From the NCBI RefSeq assembly GCF_003012745.1, contig NZ_PXYK01000026.1, positions 19,484 through 83,483 of the forward strand: a stretch of DNA of 64,000 bases. The letters run 5' to 3'. The notes beneath the pieces were generated by a model, which had not been told where the DNA came from, did not search any database, and saw only the letters and a program-made list of their open reading frames with translations. Below, piece by piece: positions 1 to 10,173 of this stretch (the stretch's first letter is position 1; every line of letters starts with the position of its first letter). A program made the position numbers and the translations under genes. The DNA is from Kumtagia ephedrae (lineage in GTDB: Bacteria > Pseudomonadota > Alphaproteobacteria > Rhizobiales > Rhizobiaceae).

Positions 1-440
1 GCCGGCTGGCCGAACAGGTCGACGGAGATCACGCCGGCGAGCGACAGGCCGTCCTTCTTGGCCTGGGCAATCGCCGTCTTGAGGCTCGCGGGATCGAGGT
101 TGAAGGTGTCCTCGTGGATGTCGACGAAGAACGGCGTGGCGCCGAGCATGGCGACGACCTCGGCAGTCGCGGCGAAGGTGAAGCTCGGACAGAACACAGC
201 CTGTCCCGGCTTGATTCCCTTCGCCATCAGGCAAAGCGTGAGCGCATCTGTGCCGTTGGAGCAGCCGATAGAATGCTTCGCGCCGCAGAAGGCGCTGAGC
301 GCCGCCTCGAATTCTCCGACCTCGGGGCCGAGGATGTAGGCGCCGTGGGCGAGCACGCGCTGGATCGCCGCGTCGACCTTCGTCTTGATCTTTTCCTGCT
401 GGGCAACGAGGTCGATGAAGCGAAGCGGCTTTCTTGTCAT
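1..440 (-). CDS. DegT/DnrJ/EryC1/StrS sugar aminotransferase (partial, 3' end outside window)
   Basis: A reading frame opens at the ATG complementary to 438-440 and runs off the left edge, giving about 146 N-terminal residues. It begins with the family's typical opening (FIDLVAQQEKIK) and contains GAYILGPEVGEFE, the SNGTDAL segment that binds the PLP phosphate, and the SFTFAATAEVV and VDLFGQP segments of the fold-type I PLP domain. Family members transaminate keto-sugar nucleotides. It lies downstream of a WbpA-like UDP-sugar dehydrogenase on the same strand, with a 155-bp gap. This suggests a WbpE-like role in making a 2,3-diamino uronic acid sugar for surface polysaccharide. The exact substrate is inferred; the PLP lysine lies outside the window. 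Confidence 0.85.
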   Translation of the reverse strand, partial: MTRKPLRFIDLVAQQEKIKTKVDAAIQRVLAHGAYILGPEVGEFEAALSAFCGAKHSIGCSNGTDALTLCLMAKGIKPGQAVFCPSFTFAATAEVVAMLGATPFFVDIHEDTFNLDPASLKTAIAQAKKDGLSLAGVISVDLFGQP

Positions 441-595
441 GAAGAAGTTCCGGACCGTGTTCGAATCGCACTGGCGGCCACCGGCTGGAGACGGCGCGGC
501 CGTCCTATCGCCGGTCTGCACCGCCAAGTCAAAACACGTGCATTTTCCGGCCGATACGTTGCGTGTAGGCAGTGACGGGTGGCTGCGGGCCGCCG

Positions 596-1930
596 TCAGG
601 CCTTGACCACGTTGGCGGACGAGACGCCCTTGCGCTCGCAGACGTTGCGGGTGTCGACGACCAGCCGGCTCTCGGAGACCAGACGGGCATAGTCGACCGC
701 GTCGTGATCGGTCGCGATCAGCGTGAGGTCGTAGCCTGCGAAGGAGGCATCGGCGGCGACCGAGCCGCGGCCGGCATATTCGGGATGCTCGCGCGTCATG
801 GTGATCTGCGGCACGTGCGGGTCGAGGTAGTCGACTTTCGCGCCGCGCTCCTCCAGAAGCCGGATCAGGGTCAGGCCGGGGCTCTCGCGGATGTCGCCGA
901 CATTTTTCTTGTAGGCGAGCCCGACCAGCAGTACCCTGCCGCCCTTCAGCCCCTTGGCGAAGCGGGCGTTCAGCGCTTCCATGCAGACGGTCACGACGTG
1001 GCCCGGCATCGCCGTATTGATCTCGCCGGCGAGCTCCACCAGGCGGGTCGACATGTCGAACTCGCGCGCCTTCCAGGTAAGATAGAAGGGGTCAATCGGG
1101 ATGCAGTGGCCGCCCAGCCCGGGACCGGGATAGAAGGGCATGAAGCCGAACGGCTTGGTCTTGGCCGCGTCGATGACCTCCCACACGTCGATGCCCATGG
1201 CGCCGTAGATCAGCTTCAGCTCATTGACCAGCGCGATGTTGACGGCGCGAAAGATGTTCTCGGTGATCTTCACCGCCTCGGCGGCGGCGGTGGAGGACAC
1301 AGGCACCGTCTTCACCACGATCTGGTCGTAGAGCGCGACCGCCAGTTCCAGCGCGACGGGGTCGGCGCCGCCGACAACCTTGGGGATCGACTGCGTGCCG
1401 TAGTCGGGATTGCCGGGGTCTTCGCGCTCCGGGCTGAAGGCGACGAAGAAATCGGTGCCGCTCTTCAGCCCGCTCTGCTCCAGCGCCGGAACCAGCAGGT
1501 CCTGCGTGGTCCCTGGATAGGTCGTCGATTCCAGCACGACGAGCTGGTCCTTGCGCAGATGCGGCACGATCGACCGCGCCGTGTTCGCCACATAGGAGAG
1601 ATCCGGCTCCCGGTGCTTCGTCAACGGGGTGGGCACGCAGATGACGATCGCGTCGGCGCCGGCGACGGCGGAGAAGTCGGTCGTGCAGGCGAGCCGGCCC
1701 TCCGCGATTCTCCCGGCGAAATAGGCCGGGTCGAAATGCCTGAGATAGGCGACGCCCTCATGCAGCATGCGGATTTTGTCGGGATCGATGTCGATGCCGA
1801 TGCCGGTGAAGCCCGCCTCGACTACCGCCTTGACCAGCGGCAGGCCGACATAGCCCAGTCCGATGACGGCGACGGTCGCCTGCCGGTCGCGGAAGGCCGA
1901 GAGAAGTGCGTCTGCCCGTTGCCGTGCCAA
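596..1930 (-). CDS. wbpA: UDP-N-acetylglucosamine 6-dehydrogenase (nucleotide sugar dehydrogenase, WbpA-like)
   Basis: 444 residues. This NAD-dependent enzyme oxidises C6 of a UDP-hexose(amine) to the uronic acid. The N-terminal Rossmann motif GLGYVG is at residues 24-29. The TTYPGTT segment is near residue 136. The catalytic cysteine is Cys276 within GLGGHCIPIDP, and a C-terminal UDP-binding domain contains the AYKKNVGDIRESP segment. The GGHCIPIDP form is typical of UDP-GlcNAc/GalNAc dehydrogenases rather than UDP-glucose dehydrogenases (family knowledge). The following gene on the same strand is a sugar aminotransferase, so the pair probably supplies a modified amino-uronic acid for exopolysaccharide or O-antigen. 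WbpA is the closest named relative I recognise; the exact substrate is not proven. Confidence 0.85.
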   Translation of the reverse strand: MARQRADALLSAFRDRQATVAVIGLGYVGLPLVKAVVEAGFTGIGIDIDPDKIRMLHEGVAYLRHFDPAYFAGRIAEGRLACTTDFSAVAGADAIVICVPTPLTKHREPDLSYVANTARSIVPHLRKDQLVVLESTTYPGTTQDLLVPALEQSGLKSGTDFFVAFSPEREDPGNPDYGTQSIPKVVGGADPVALELAVALYDQIVVKTVPVSSTAAAEAVKITENIFRAVNIALVNELKLIYGAMGIDVWEVIDAAKTKPFGFMPFYPGPGLGGHCIPIDPFYLTWKAREFDMSTRLVELAGEINTAMPGHVVTVCMEALNARFAKGLKGGRVLLVGLAYKKNVGDIRESPGLTLIRLLEERGAKVDYLDPHVPQITMTREHPEYAGRGSVAADASFAGYDLTLIATDHDAVDYARLVSESRLVVDTRNVCERKGVSSANVVKA

Positions 1931-2177
1931 TCCTAAGCCCTCCTGGGAGCCTGCCGAAACGCGCCTTCATGCTCGACTCGGCCCTGCGAGGCAAGGCCGC
2001 CGCCATCGTATCGTCTTCAATCTCCGGCGAGCAGCCGCGTCGTTAGCGATGCCGGTCGCCACGACAGCCGCGGCAGGCGGCCGGAGGACCATGCCGAAAC
2101 TTGCCCGTGCATGAGCCTTCGATCCAAGCTATGTGTCTGAAAAGATCAAAGATCGAAGTCCGGGAGAAATCAGCCAG

Positions 2178-3161
2178 ATGCACGTCATGATCATCGGAGC
2201 GGCCGGTATGGTCGGCCGCAAGTTCGCCATGCGCCTTGCCCAGACGGGGCGGCTGGGCGGCACGGAGGTTGCGCGGATGACGCTGGTCGACGTGGTCGAG
2301 CCGGCGCTGCCCGGCGGCAACGTGCCGGCCGTCGCAGCCGTCACCGATCTTTCGGCTCCCGGCGCGAGCGAGAAGCTGGTCTCGACCCGGCCGGACGTGA
2401 TCTTCCACCTCGCGGCCATCGTGTCGGGCGAAGCCGAGACCGATTTCGACAAAGGCTACCGCATCAATCTCGATGGCACGCGTTTCCTGTTCGAGGCGAT
2501 CAGACAAGAGGGGATCAAGGCGCCTTACCGGCCGCGCGTCGTCTTCTCCTCGTCCATCGCGGTGTTCGGCGCGCCGTTCCCCGAGGCGATCGGCGACGAG
2601 TTCTTCACGACGCCGGCGACCAGCTACGGCACGCAGAAAGCGATCGGCGAGCTGCTGCTCGCCGACTACAGCCGGCGCGGTTTCCTGGACGGCATCGGCA
2701 TCCGCCTGCCGACCATCTGCATCCGGCCAGGCAAGCCGAACAAGGCGGCCTCCGGCTTCTTCTCCAACATCCTGCGCGAGCCGCTGGTCGGCGAGGAGGC
2801 GGTGCTGCCGGTCGCGGAGACAGTGCGCCACTGGTTCGCCAGCCCGCGCGCGGCCATCGGCTTCCTCGAGCATGCGGCGACGATCGAGCTTGCACCGCTC
2901 GGCCAGCGCCGCAACCTCACAATGCCCGGCCTCTCCGCCACCGTGGGCGAGGAGATCGAGGCGCTGCGCCGCGTCGCCGGCGACAAGGCGGTGAGGCTGA
3001 TCCGGCGCGAGCCGAATGAGGCCATTGCCCGCATGGTGGCCGGCTGGCCGGGCCGCTTCGACGCGCGGCGGGCGGAGGCGCTCGGCTTCCGCGCGGAAAC
3101 CTCGTTCGACGAGATCGTGCGCGCCCATGTCGAGGACGAACTCGGCGGCAAGGTCGGCTAG
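2178..3161 (+). CDS. denD: NAD-dependent epimerase/dehydratase, D-erythronate dehydrogenase (DenD)-like
   Basis: 327 residues from the ATG at 2178, preceded by GGGAG at 2162-2166. An in-frame upstream start at 2133 would add 15 unlikely residues before the MHVMIIGAAG opening. The NAD-binding motif GAAGMVG is at residues 7-13, and the extended-SDR catalytic pair is Tyr150 and Lys154 (YGTQK), with Ser residues near 124-126. The N-terminus and length match the D-erythronate dehydrogenase family, which oxidises D-erythronate to 2-oxo-tetronate in four-carbon acid sugar catabolism. The next gene on the same strand, 35 bp on, is a UPF0261/Tm-1-like protein. The usual OtnK/OtnC/OtnI partners are absent here, so the pathway assignment is tentative. 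Confidence 0.72.
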   Translation: MHVMIIGAAGMVGRKFAMRLAQTGRLGGTEVARMTLVDVVEPALPGGNVPAVAAVTDLSAPGASEKLVSTRPDVIFHLAAIVSGEAETDFDKGYRINLDGTRFLFEAIRQEGIKAPYRPRVVFSSSIAVFGAPFPEAIGDEFFTTPATSYGTQKAIGELLLADYSRRGFLDGIGIRLPTICIRPGKPNKAASGFFSNILREPLVGEEAVLPVAETVRHWFASPRAAIGFLEHAATIELAPLGQRRNLTMPGLSATVGEEIEALRRVAGDKAVRLIRREPNEAIARMVAGWPGRFDARRAEALGFRAETSFDEIVRAHVEDELGGKVG

Positions 3162-3196
3162 CGGCGGCAGGGCCGTTCCGTTCAACGGGTGCTCGC

Positions 3197-4414
3197 ATGA
3201 AGAAAGTCGTCGCCATACTCGGCACCTTCGACAGCAAGGGCGTCGAATACGCTTTTCTCAGGCAGCAGGTCGAAGCGCAGGGCGTGGAGACACTGACCAT
3301 CGACGTCGGCGTGTTCAGGTCTTCCTTCACGCCGGATATCGCGGCCGCCGAAGTGGCGGCTGCCGGAGGCGGCGACCTCAAAACGCTGGCGGCGAAAAAG
3401 GATCGTGGCGAGGCGATGGCCGTGATGAGCAAGGGCGCCGCCGTCGTCGCGGCGCGGCTCGCCGCCGAGGGCCGTATCCACGGCATCGTCGCCATGGGCG
3501 GTGGCGGCGGGTCGTCCGTCGCGGCGGCGGCCATGCAGGCGTTGCCGGTCGGCTTCCCCAAGCTGCTGGTGTCGACGCTGGCGGCCGGCGACACGCGCCC
3601 GCTGGTCGGCGTCAAGGACGTCACCATCATGCCGGCGGTCGTCGACATATCCGGCATCAACCGGCTGTCGTCGCAGATCCTCGCCAATGCCGCGGGCGCC
3701 ATTGCCGGCATGGTCAAGGCCTGGCGCACCGAGCCCGAGGAGCAGAGGCCGCTCATAGCCGCCACCATGTTCGGGGTGACGACGTCCTGCGTGACCAAGG
3801 CACGCGAGATGCTGGAGCAGGCCGGCTATGAGGTGCTGGTTTTCCACGCCACCGGCACGGGCGGGCGCACGATGGAGGAACTCATCCGCGCCGGCTTCAT
3901 CGCCGGCGTGCTCGACATCACCACGACAGAACTGGCGGACGAGCTTGCCGGCGGCGTGCTCAGCGCCGGACCCGACCGGCTGGAAGCGGCCGGCGCGGCC
4001 GGTATCCCGCAGGTGGTGTCGGCCGGCGCGCTCGACATGGTGAATTTCGGCGCGCCCGAGACCGTTCCGACGAAATATGCCGGCCGCGCCTTCTATCGGC
4101 ACAACCCGCTGGTGACGCTGATGCGCACGACCGCGGAGGAGAACGCAGAACTGGGCAGGAGAATCGCGGCAAAGCTCAACAAGGCCGAGGGCCCGACCGT
4201 CTTCATGATCCCGCGGCGCGGCGTGTCGTCCATCGACGTGGAGGGCAAGCCGTTCCACGACCCGGCCGCCGACGCCGCCCTGTTCGCCGCGCTGAAGGCC
4301 GGTCTGAGCGGCACGGTGCGAGTGGTCGATCTCGACACGGACATCAACGACGAAATTTTCGCGACCGAGGCGGCGCGGCTGCTGATCGAGGCGATCGAGG
4401 CTCCGAGATCATAG
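3197..4414 (+). CDS. Tm-1-like ATP-binding protein, UPF0261 family
   Basis: 405 residues. The opening MKKVVAILGTFDSKGVEY is the hallmark start of the UPF0261 family, related to the tomato Tm-1 resistance protein N-terminal ATP-binding domain. The glycine-rich loop GIVAMGGGGGSS is near residues 95-106, followed by KLLVSTLAAGDTRP and GVKDVTIMPAVVDISG. The C-terminal half has MFGVTTSCV and MIPRRGVSSID. The bacterial family's biochemical role is not firmly known; members are often found beside sugar-acid catabolic genes. It lies 35 bp after the denD-like gene, so co-transcription is likely and a role in the same catabolic route is inferred. Confidence 0.8.
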   Translation: MKKVVAILGTFDSKGVEYAFLRQQVEAQGVETLTIDVGVFRSSFTPDIAAAEVAAAGGGDLKTLAAKKDRGEAMAVMSKGAAVVAARLAAEGRIHGIVAMGGGGGSSVAAAAMQALPVGFPKLLVSTLAAGDTRPLVGVKDVTIMPAVVDISGINRLSSQILANAAGAIAGMVKAWRTEPEEQRPLIAATMFGVTTSCVTKAREMLEQAGYEVLVFHATGTGGRTMEELIRAGFIAGVLDITTTELADELAGGVLSAGPDRLEAAGAAGIPQVVSAGALDMVNFGAPETVPTKYAGRAFYRHNPLVTLMRTTAEENAELGRRIAAKLNKAEGPTVFMIPRRGVSSIDVEGKPFHDPAADAALFAALKAGLSGTVRVVDLDTDINDEIFATEAARLLIEAIEAPRS

Positions 4415-4439
4415 GAGCCGCAGGCTCGGCTCGACCGTC

Positions 4440-5072
4440 CTACGGAACATCCTCCGGACGCCGGCCGGGCCGATTGCGGTAGGCCGGAATGCGCCAGCCG
4501 AACCACAGCGCGCCGCCGCGCACGGCGAAAGCCGTGGCGAAGGCGAGCAGCGCCGAGGCAACGTCGGGGAGGCCGCCGAGATCGGCGAGCGTGAAGACGG
4601 CGGCGCCGGCCAGGGCGGCGGTGACGTAGATTTCCGGGCGCAGCAGCACCGAGGGCTCGCCTGCCAGAAGATCGCGCAGGATGCCGCCCAGCGTCGCCGT
4701 CAGCATGCCCATGACAATGGCCACGATGGGCGATCCGGTGGCCGCGAGCCCCTTGGCAGCGCCGAGCGCGGCATAGGCAGACATGCCAACTGCGTCCAGC
4801 CACAGCAGCAGCCTGTAGCGCGACTCGAGCCGGTGCGCAGCGAAGAAGACGAGCACGCCGATGCCGGCGCAGACGAGCACATAAGCGTGGTCGAGCACCC
4901 AGAAGACAGGGACGTCGAGGATGAGGTCGCGGACCGTGCCGCCGCCGATGCCGGTGACGCTGGCAAGGAACAGGAAACCGACGATGTCGAGCTGCTTGCG
5001 CGAGGCGGCCAGGGCCCCGGTCGCCGCGAACACGGCAACGCCGGCATAATCGAGGACCTGAAGCCAGTTCAT
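4440..5072 (-). CDS. Trimeric intracellular cation (TRIC) channel family protein (UPF0126)
   Basis: 210 residues, almost entirely hydrophobic with about seven predicted membrane segments. It has the two pseudo-repeats typical of the family: GIGGGTVRDLI near residue 41 and TLGGILRDLLAGEPSVLLRPEIY near residue 126. Bacterial TRIC proteins form trimeric cation-permeable channels in the inner membrane. It converges tail-to-tail with the UPF0261 gene (25 bp apart). Upstream on the same strand is grpE, but a heptamer repeat cluster lies between them, so the two are probably separate transcription units. Confidence 0.85.
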   Translation of the reverse strand: MNWLQVLDYAGVAVFAATGALAASRKQLDIVGFLFLASVTGIGGGTVRDLILDVPVFWVLDHAYVLVCAGIGVLVFFAAHRLESRYRLLLWLDAVGMSAYAALGAAKGLAATGSPIVAIVMGMLTATLGGILRDLLAGEPSVLLRPEIYVTAALAGAAVFTLADLGGLPDVASALLAFATAFAVRGGALWFGWRIPAYRNRPGRRPEDVP

Positions 5073-5117
5073 GCGATCTTGCTAGCGCAGCGGTGGCAGC
5101 CGCGCCAGATCAAGGAA

Positions 5118-5192
5118 CGAATAGCGAATAGCGACAGTCGTCGGTTGAAGCGAAGGGTCAATCTCTATTCGCTATTCCCTATTCGCTATTCG
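5118..5192. repeat. Inverted heptamer repeat (GAATAGC)n downstream of grpE
   Basis: CGAATAGCGAATAG at 5118-5131 is perfectly complementary to CTATTCGCTATTCG at 5179-5192, and further TATTCGC-type heptamers fill 5163-5180. The cluster sits 5 bp beyond the grpE stop codon and before the TRIC gene start. A transcript could fold into a long hairpin, so it may protect or end the grpE mRNA. Similar heptamer clusters are, to my recollection, scattered between genes in rhizobial genomes. Confidence 0.75.
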
Positions 5193-5197
5193 CTCGC

Positions 5198-5833
5198 TCA
5201 CGCATCCTTCTCGGCCTGCTCGTTGATCGGCCCCGGCTCGGTCGCGCCCTCATTGGCGGCCGCGCGCGGGCCGCCCTTGGAGACGCCGACCATGGCAGGG
5301 CGCAGCACGCGCTCGCCGATCGAATAGCCGGGCTGCACCACCTGCACCACCGTGTTGGCGGCGATGTCGGGGTTCGGCACCTCGAACATTGCCTGGTGGA
5401 AATGCGGATCGAACTTCTCGCCCAGCGGCTCCAGCCTCTTCACGCCGTGACGCTCCAGCGTCGACAGCATCGAGCGCTCGGTCATCTCAACGCCCTCCAC
5501 AAGCGCGGCGAGGCTGGGGTCGGCCGCCTTCGCCTCCGGCGCGACCGCCTGCAGGGCGCGGCTCAGATTGTCGGAGACCGAAAGCATGTCGCGCGCGAAA
5601 TTGGCGGCGGCATAGGTCCGCGCGTCCTGAATCTCGCGCGCCGTGCGGCGGCGCAGATTCTCCATCTCGGCGGCGGCGCGCAGCGCGCGATCCTTCAGCT
5701 CCTCGTTCTCCTTCAGCAGCCGAACCAGCGCCTCGTAATCGCCATCCTGGCCAGGTGCCGGCGCCGCTTCGGCAGCCTGCTCGACCGCGACGCCTTCCTC
5801 GAGCACGCGTTCGTCTTTAGCCTGATCGCTCAT
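5198..5833 (-). CDS. grpE: GrpE, nucleotide exchange factor of DnaK
   Basis: 211 residues from the ATG complementary to 5831-5833, preceded by AGGAAAGAGA. GrpE releases ADP from DnaK in the cytoplasmic DnaK-DnaJ-GrpE chaperone cycle. An acidic, disordered N-terminus leads into the long dimer-forming helix ([21 protein letters not shown], about residues 44-64). The four-helix region and the C-terminal beta-wing follow ([17 protein letters not shown] and [22 protein letters not shown]). A frame extension upstream lacks family similarity. No hrcA or dnaKJ is adjacent in this window. A promoter-like sequence lies about 40 bp upstream. Confidence 0.95.
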   Translation of the reverse strand: MSDQAKDERVLEEGVAVEQAAEAAPAPGQDGDYEALVRLLKENEELKDRALRAAAEMENLRRRTAREIQDARTYAAANFARDMLSVSDNLSRALQAVAPEAKAADPSLAALVEGVEMTERSMLSTLERHGVKRLEPLGEKFDPHFHQAMFEVPNPDIAANTVVQVVQPGYSIGERVLRPAMVGVSKGGPRAAANEGATEPGPINEQAEKDA

Positions 5834-5872
5834 TCTCTTTCCTATTCCTGCAAACCGTTCGGATTTGCGCCG

Positions 5873-5902
5873 GATATCGATGCTGCCCGGGCAAAAATCA
5901 AG
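5873..5902 (-). promoter_or_regulatory. Candidate promoter of grpE
   Basis: On the minus strand, CTTGATT (5902-5896) is followed after 17 nt by GATATC (5878-5873), about 40 bp before the grpE start. The -35-like CTTGAT followed by a CGATAT-type -10 could be read by the housekeeping sigma factor or by RpoH. The match is suggestive only. Confidence 0.35.
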
Positions 5903-6077
5903 GGCTTGTGAACGTGCCGGGGGCAACGGACCGGCATCCGAGAAGATGCGCAAGCCGCTTGCCGGCAATTCGACTCAAATTTTACGCAATTTTTACCATG
6001 CCGGGAACGCAATCCTACATTGCAGGAACCATTCGAGACTGCACGGGTTCCTTTGCCAACAACAGGTTAGCGACGTC

Positions 6078-6293
6078 ATGTTTGGCAAACACGAAAAGAA
6101 ACCCGGGGATGTGAAGTCAGAGTTCCGCCGCCAGATGCGGAGCGCCCAGCTGCGCCGCTTCGTCGGCACGCTCCCCACCTATGCCGTCGATCCCGAACTG
6201 CCAGAGCGCTTTGTAAAGCTCCTGCACCAGCTGGATCGAGCCGTCGAAGAGGCGGACGCCGGCCGGCCGACGCCGGCCGCCCAGCCTCAATGA
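6078..6293 (+). CDS. Small hypothetical protein
   Basis: 71 residues starting MFGKHEKKPGDVKSEF, rich in charged residues. It has a predicted helical middle (RRQMRSAQLRRFVGTLPTYAVD) and a C-terminal amphipathic stretch (ERFVKLLHQLDRAVEEADA). There is no signal peptide or membrane segment. The ATG follows AACAGGTT, a poor ribosome-binding site. Codon use resembles the neighbouring genes. No function is recognised; the coherent amphipathic pattern argues for a real gene. Confidence 0.55.
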   Translation: MFGKHEKKPGDVKSEFRRQMRSAQLRRFVGTLPTYAVDPELPERFVKLLHQLDRAVEEADAGRPTPAAQPQ

Positions 6294-6338
6294 GGAACGG
6301 CCGGCGGCCGTCATGCCGCCTTCGCGTCAGCCCCTGCT

Positions 6339-6959
6339 TCATGCGGCGCGGCGCGTCTCGGCCATCAGCACCTGCCCATGCGATATGTCCGTGCCGAGGA
6401 CCTTCAGGCACTCGCGCATGAAGGCCGCGAGGCCCGTCCAGCCCTTGGCGGAGACGAGATTGCCATCGACATGGGCGCCGGTCGGCGTCACGTCGATGTA
6501 TTTGCCGCCCGCCAGCGTCACTTCCGGCTCGCAATACTGAAGCGCGGCGACCTCCTTGCCGCGCACCACGCCGTCCACCGCGATCAGGATCTGGACGCCG
6601 TGGCAGATGGTGAAGATCGGCTTGCCCGTCTCGTGGAAGTGGCGGACGATCGCTTGCACTCTGCTGTCGATGCGGATGTATTCCGGGCCGCGGCCGCCGG
6701 CGCAATAGACGGCGTCATAGGCAGCCGGATCGACCTCGGCGAAGGTCTTGTTCAGATAGTAGTCGTGGCCGAGCTTTTCCGTATAGGTCTGGTGGCCCTC
6801 GAAATCATGCAGCGATGTTTTCAGCACCTCGCCCGCCTTCTTGTCGGGGCAGACGACGTGCACCGTATGTCCGACGGCGTGCATCGCCTGCTCGAACACG
6901 AAAATCTCGTACTCCTCGCTGAAGTCGCCAACGAGCATCAGTATCTTCTTGCCAGGCAT
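6339..6959 (-). CDS. DJ-1/PfpI family protein (class I glutamine amidotransferase-like)
   Basis: 206 residues from the ATG complementary to 6957-6959, with GGGAGG six bases upstream; two upstream in-frame ATGs are less well spaced. The nucleophile elbow is FTICHGVQIL (Cys about residue 119), and the glycine-rich AGGRGPEYI about 25 residues earlier supplies the conserved acidic residue. DJ-1/PfpI members include proteases, glyoxalase III-type deglycases and chaperones, and sequence alone does not choose among them. A perfect 23-bp operator-like palindrome lies 79 bp upstream, so expression is probably controlled by a GntR-type regulator not encoded here. Confidence 0.85.
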   Translation of the reverse strand: MPGKKILMLVGDFSEEYEIFVFEQAMHAVGHTVHVVCPDKKAGEVLKTSLHDFEGHQTYTEKLGHDYYLNKTFAEVDPAAYDAVYCAGGRGPEYIRIDSRVQAIVRHFHETGKPIFTICHGVQILIAVDGVVRGKEVAALQYCEPEVTLAGGKYIDVTPTGAHVDGNLVSAKGWTGLAAFMRECLKVLGTDISHGQVLMAETRRAA

Positions 6960-7037
6960 CCTCATCCTCCCAGTCCGGCGCATTTACTTCGAGCATCGAA
7001 ATAAACGGCATCATGGTATGTCGGGAAAATGCCGAAT

Positions 7038-7060
7038 GCAATCTGGTCTGACCAGATTGC
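7038..7060. promoter_or_regulatory. Perfect palindrome, candidate GntR/FadR-type operator
   Basis: Two 11-base arms, GCAATCTGGTC (7038-7048) and GACCAGATTGC (7050-7060), flank a single central T. The core TGGTC-N-GACCA is the pattern bound by FadR-subfamily GntR regulators. It lies between the start of the DJ-1/PfpI gene (6959, leftward) and the end of the DUF934 gene. Regulation of the PfpI gene is therefore the simplest reading. Confidence 0.6.
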
Positions 7061-7114
7061 GACCATGAAGCTCGTCGACCTACAGAGATCGCTGCGGCGC
7101 CGACCCAGCCCGGA

Positions 7115-7663
7115 TCAGCGCGACCGCCGCCAGGAGTACCCCGCACCCTTGGCGGGCGCCCCGGCCGGCGTGGCCGTCGGCTGGTAATAGAGGCCAAGAC
7201 CGCCGACGCGGCCCTCTTCCAGCCGGCGGATCAGCACCGGGTGGCTGATCTCGAATTCGTCGAAGCCGAGACGCAGCATGTGCGGCAACTGGTCGACCAG
7301 AACCTGGCCGGTCGCCCGGACCGCACCGGCAAAACCGTGGCGGCTGCGCAGCAGCTCGGCCTTGGAAAAGCTGCGGCCGTCATTGAAGGCCGGGAAGGCC
7401 AGCGCCACCAGCGACAGGTCGTCCAGCAGCCCGGCGATCTTCTCCACCGGATCGGCCGGCATCAGCAATACGCCCAGCCGTTCCCTGGCCGATTTGCGCA
7501 CCACCGGACCGAGGTCGAGGAACACTTGCAGCGGCAGGATGAAGCGGCCGTTGCCGGCAAGCGCCTCGGCGTTGTCCGCATGCTGCCACTCGTCCTCGCG
7601 GAACCCTTCGGGTGTCCACAGGCGCGGCGGCGCCGCGGCGGTCTCGTTCTTCGCTTCGGTCAT
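7115..7663 (-). CDS. DUF934 family protein of the assimilatory sulfur cluster
   Basis: 182 residues from the ATG complementary to 7661-7663; an upstream ATG would add four residues. DUF934 signatures are visible: GVLLMPADPVEKIA in the middle, ALAFPAFNDGRSFSKAELLR, and FDEFEISHPVLIRRLEEGR near the C-terminus. The family is nearly always encoded beside cysI and cysH and is thought to assist sulfite reduction, but its activity is unknown. It is the last gene of the cysG-DUF2849-cysI-cysH-DUF934 run, 85 bp after cysH. Confidence 0.88.
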   Translation of the reverse strand: MTEAKNETAAAPPRLWTPEGFREDEWQHADNAEALAGNGRFILPLQVFLDLGPVVRKSARERLGVLLMPADPVEKIAGLLDDLSLVALAFPAFNDGRSFSKAELLRSRHGFAGAVRATGQVLVDQLPHMLRLGFDEFEISHPVLIRRLEEGRVGGLGLYYQPTATPAGAPAKGAGYSWRRSR

Positions 7664-7748
7664 CAGGGCGAGCATATGGCTTATTCTCGGCTTGGTTTCC
7701 AGTCTCGCCGAAGGACGAAACGGCCTGGCTGCAAGAGTTTCGGTTATC

Positions 7749-8472
7749 TTAGTGAGCCGCCGTCGTGAGCGCCTCGCCCAGGCCCGGCAGATGGATGCCG
7801 CACTCGGTCTTGGCCTGGCCGGCCCAGCGGCCGCTGCGCGCGTCCTCGCCCGGCTTCACCGGCTGAGTGCAGGGAAAGCAGCCAATGGAGAGATAGCCGT
7901 AGGCGACCAGCGGGTTCTCGCGCAGCGCATGCGCGCGCATGTAGTCGGCGAGGTCGCTCGTGCCCCATCTTGCCAGCGGATTGATGCGGACGCGCGGCCC
8001 GACCGCCTCGAACGCCGGCAAGGCGGCGCGGGTCGCCGCCTGGAAGCGTTTTCTGCCGGTGAACCAGGCGCGGAACGGCGCGACGCCGCGCGCCATGGGC
8101 TCGACCTTGCGGATTTCGCAGCAGCCGTCGGTGTCCGACTGGTGCAGCTTGCCGTCCGGATCGAGCCGGTCGAGCGCGGCCTGGTCCGGCGTGACGATGC
8201 GGATATCGGTGAGCCCGAGATCGGCGGCAAGCGCGTCGCGGTAATCCAGTGTCTCGCCGAAATGCTTTCCGGTGTCGAGGAACACGACCGGCAGCGAGGC
8301 ATCCACCTCGGCGATCATGTGCAGCAGGACGGCGGAATCCGCGCCGAACGACGACACCGCCGCGATGGCGCCGGGAAAGCCGTCGCGCGCCGACCAGGCG
8401 ATGATCTCCTGCGGCGACAGCCCGCCGAAACGGGCGTCGAGATCGGCCGCCTCGGCGGCCGCGATCTCGTCC

Positions 8473-8498
<26 letters not shown>
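7749..8498 (-). CDS. cysH: Adenylyl-sulfate (APS/PAPS) reductase, assimilatory
   Basis: 249 residues from the ATG complementary to 8496-8498, overlapping the end of cysI by 26 bp. It reduces activated sulfate to sulfite in the cytoplasm. The PP-loop-like segment SSFGADSAVLLH is at residues 49-60. The paired cysteines Cys126-Cys127 and the CFPC motif at 207-210 are the ligands of the [4Fe-4S] cluster found in APS-type reductases and absent from the enterobacterial PAPS enzyme. The catalytic ECGIH motif with Cys233 is near the C-terminus. The residue pattern therefore predicts APS as substrate, as in other rhizobia. No cysD or cysN is in the window. Confidence 0.93.
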
Positions 8499-10143
<1,645 letters not shown>

Positions 10144-10173
10144 GGTCGTGCTTCCGTGGGCTCCTCGGCCCTG

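Noticed and set aside
572..1936. Long plus-strand frame opposite wbpA
   Set aside because: Antisense shadow of a well-supported nucleotide-sugar dehydrogenase; low-complexity Asp/Gly/Arg content without family motifs.
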